Below are positions 63,501 to 64,000 of a stretch of 64,000 bases of DNA, in pieces. The notes beneath the pieces are model-generated. The model was not told where the DNA came from. It saw only the letters and a program-made list of their open reading frames with translations, and did no database searches. The stretch lies in contig CM028377.1 of the NCBI GenBank assembly GCA_013146195.2, forward strand, positions 69,506,614 to 69,570,613, in the 5' to 3' direction. The first letter of the stretch is position 1, and each line of letters begins with the position of its first letter. The translations under genes and the position numbers were made by a program. The stretch comes from Codonopsis lanceolata. Lineage: Eukaryota; Streptophyta; Magnoliopsida; Asterales; Campanulaceae.

Positions 63501-64000
63501 ATATTGTGGTATTTTGGTATTTTTGATTTATGTGCTTATCATTATGCGGTACATGTGCACAATATTTATCATGTTGATAGAATACCATGATTATGTAAAG
63601 CTAAGTTCATTATTATGCTATATTGTTATTTGTAGTAACTTATTGAGTCATTATGACTCAATTTGTGTTTTGTTTCTTGAGTGTGCAGCTTGTTCAGTAG
63701 CACGCTTAGAGGCCGAGTAATTCGCAATTGTAGCTGTCCGTGGATTTATTCGATAGCTCGTATAAAGGTCGAGTAGTACGCTATGGTAGCAACCGTTCTT
63801 CCCAAGTTGTAACTCGTGGAGCCAAACTCTATTATTTTGTTATTTTATCGTTCTATTCATGTGACAACGATATTTGTAAAGTTATGTAAACTTTACTTTC
63901 GAGTAGTTCTTTTGGGTTCTGTAGACCTTGTAGTATTTTATGTAGCCGACGAGTATTGTCGAGCTTCTATACTTCATTTGTTTAGTTATATTTTAGTTGT
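60590..64000 (+). mobile_element. Probable long Ty3/gypsy LTR (partial, runs off right edge)
   Basis: From 60590 the sequence begins TGTAAGACCCTGAAACTTGG, a start typical of the multi-kilobase LTRs of Del/Tekay-type gypsy elements. Composition changes abruptly from AT-rich to balanced. Across 3.4 kb there is no conserved protein. A donor-like AAAAAGGTAAGTTAC lies near 61783. Short local duplications occur: TTCTTGGTGAGATTACTATG twice at 61612-61665; TAGATATTGAAAGTGTGTGA at 62040 and 62110; TTATATTTGATGTTATAGGA at 62225 and 62314. GTCGAGTAGTACGC-type words recur near the right edge. The other LTR and target duplication are outside the window, so this is a probable call only. Confidence 0.45.

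Overview
The window looks like nuclear DNA of a eudicot plant. It is AT-rich, its genes are split by GT-AG introns, one gene is a plant-type ARP3, and the mobile elements are typical plant families: L1-like LINEs ending in TATCAAAA, Tat-lineage Ty3/gypsy, Mutator-like, hAT, PIF/Harbinger, Stowaway, Helitron and a tRNA-derived SINE. I cannot name the species. No rRNA gene, intact tRNA gene or CRISPR array was seen. Only two host genes are supported, both on the minus strand.

Region 1 (1-12.6 kb) is the 5' part of ARP3, exons 1-5, running off the left edge. Two of its introns are inflated. Intron 3 (about 6.1 kb) holds two decayed LINEs in antisense orientation, one carrying a 1.46 kb Mutator-like element. 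Intron 2 (about 4.1 kb) holds a 1.9 kb PIF/Harbinger-like element, itself internally duplicated, and a LINE 3' fragment.

Region 2 (14.1-29.1 kb) is one dead Tat-lineage Ty3/gypsy retrotransposon. It has about 300 bp LTRs, a degenerate tRNA-Asp-like primer site, gag, protease, RT, RNase H, a second RNase H and integrase. Between pol and the 3' LTR lies an extra gene on the opposite strand. Three solo LTRs are nested in it, each with a 5-bp target duplication whose removal rejoins the interrupted reading frame or sequence.

Region 3 (29.1-46.9 kb) is a DNA-transposon field. It has a Mutator-like family with perfect 9-bp target duplications and an interior of iterated GCACCGCGATTCA-like words (three copies), another 1.7 kb Mutator-like element, hAT elements, Stowaway MITEs, a SINE with a 17-bp target duplication, and a GTGTCACTTTTT minisatellite split by a fourth solo LTR.

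Region 4 (47.3-48.7 kb) is a small five-exon gene for a type-A Hsp40 (DnaJ-like) protein that keeps the zinc fingers and C-terminal domain but has no J domain.

Region 5 (50.4-58.9 kb) is the most striking part. Two related Helitrons face each other with their 3' ends about 320 bp apart, giving a nearly 8.5 kb imperfect inverted repeat. Both arms are built from a diverged 65-110 bp satellite and about 190-bp units. Two further short Helitrons are inserted in the left arm exactly between A and T, and the empty target site can be read in sister repeat copies. Region 6 (60.6 kb to the end) looks like the start of a long Ty3/gypsy LTR that runs off the right edge.
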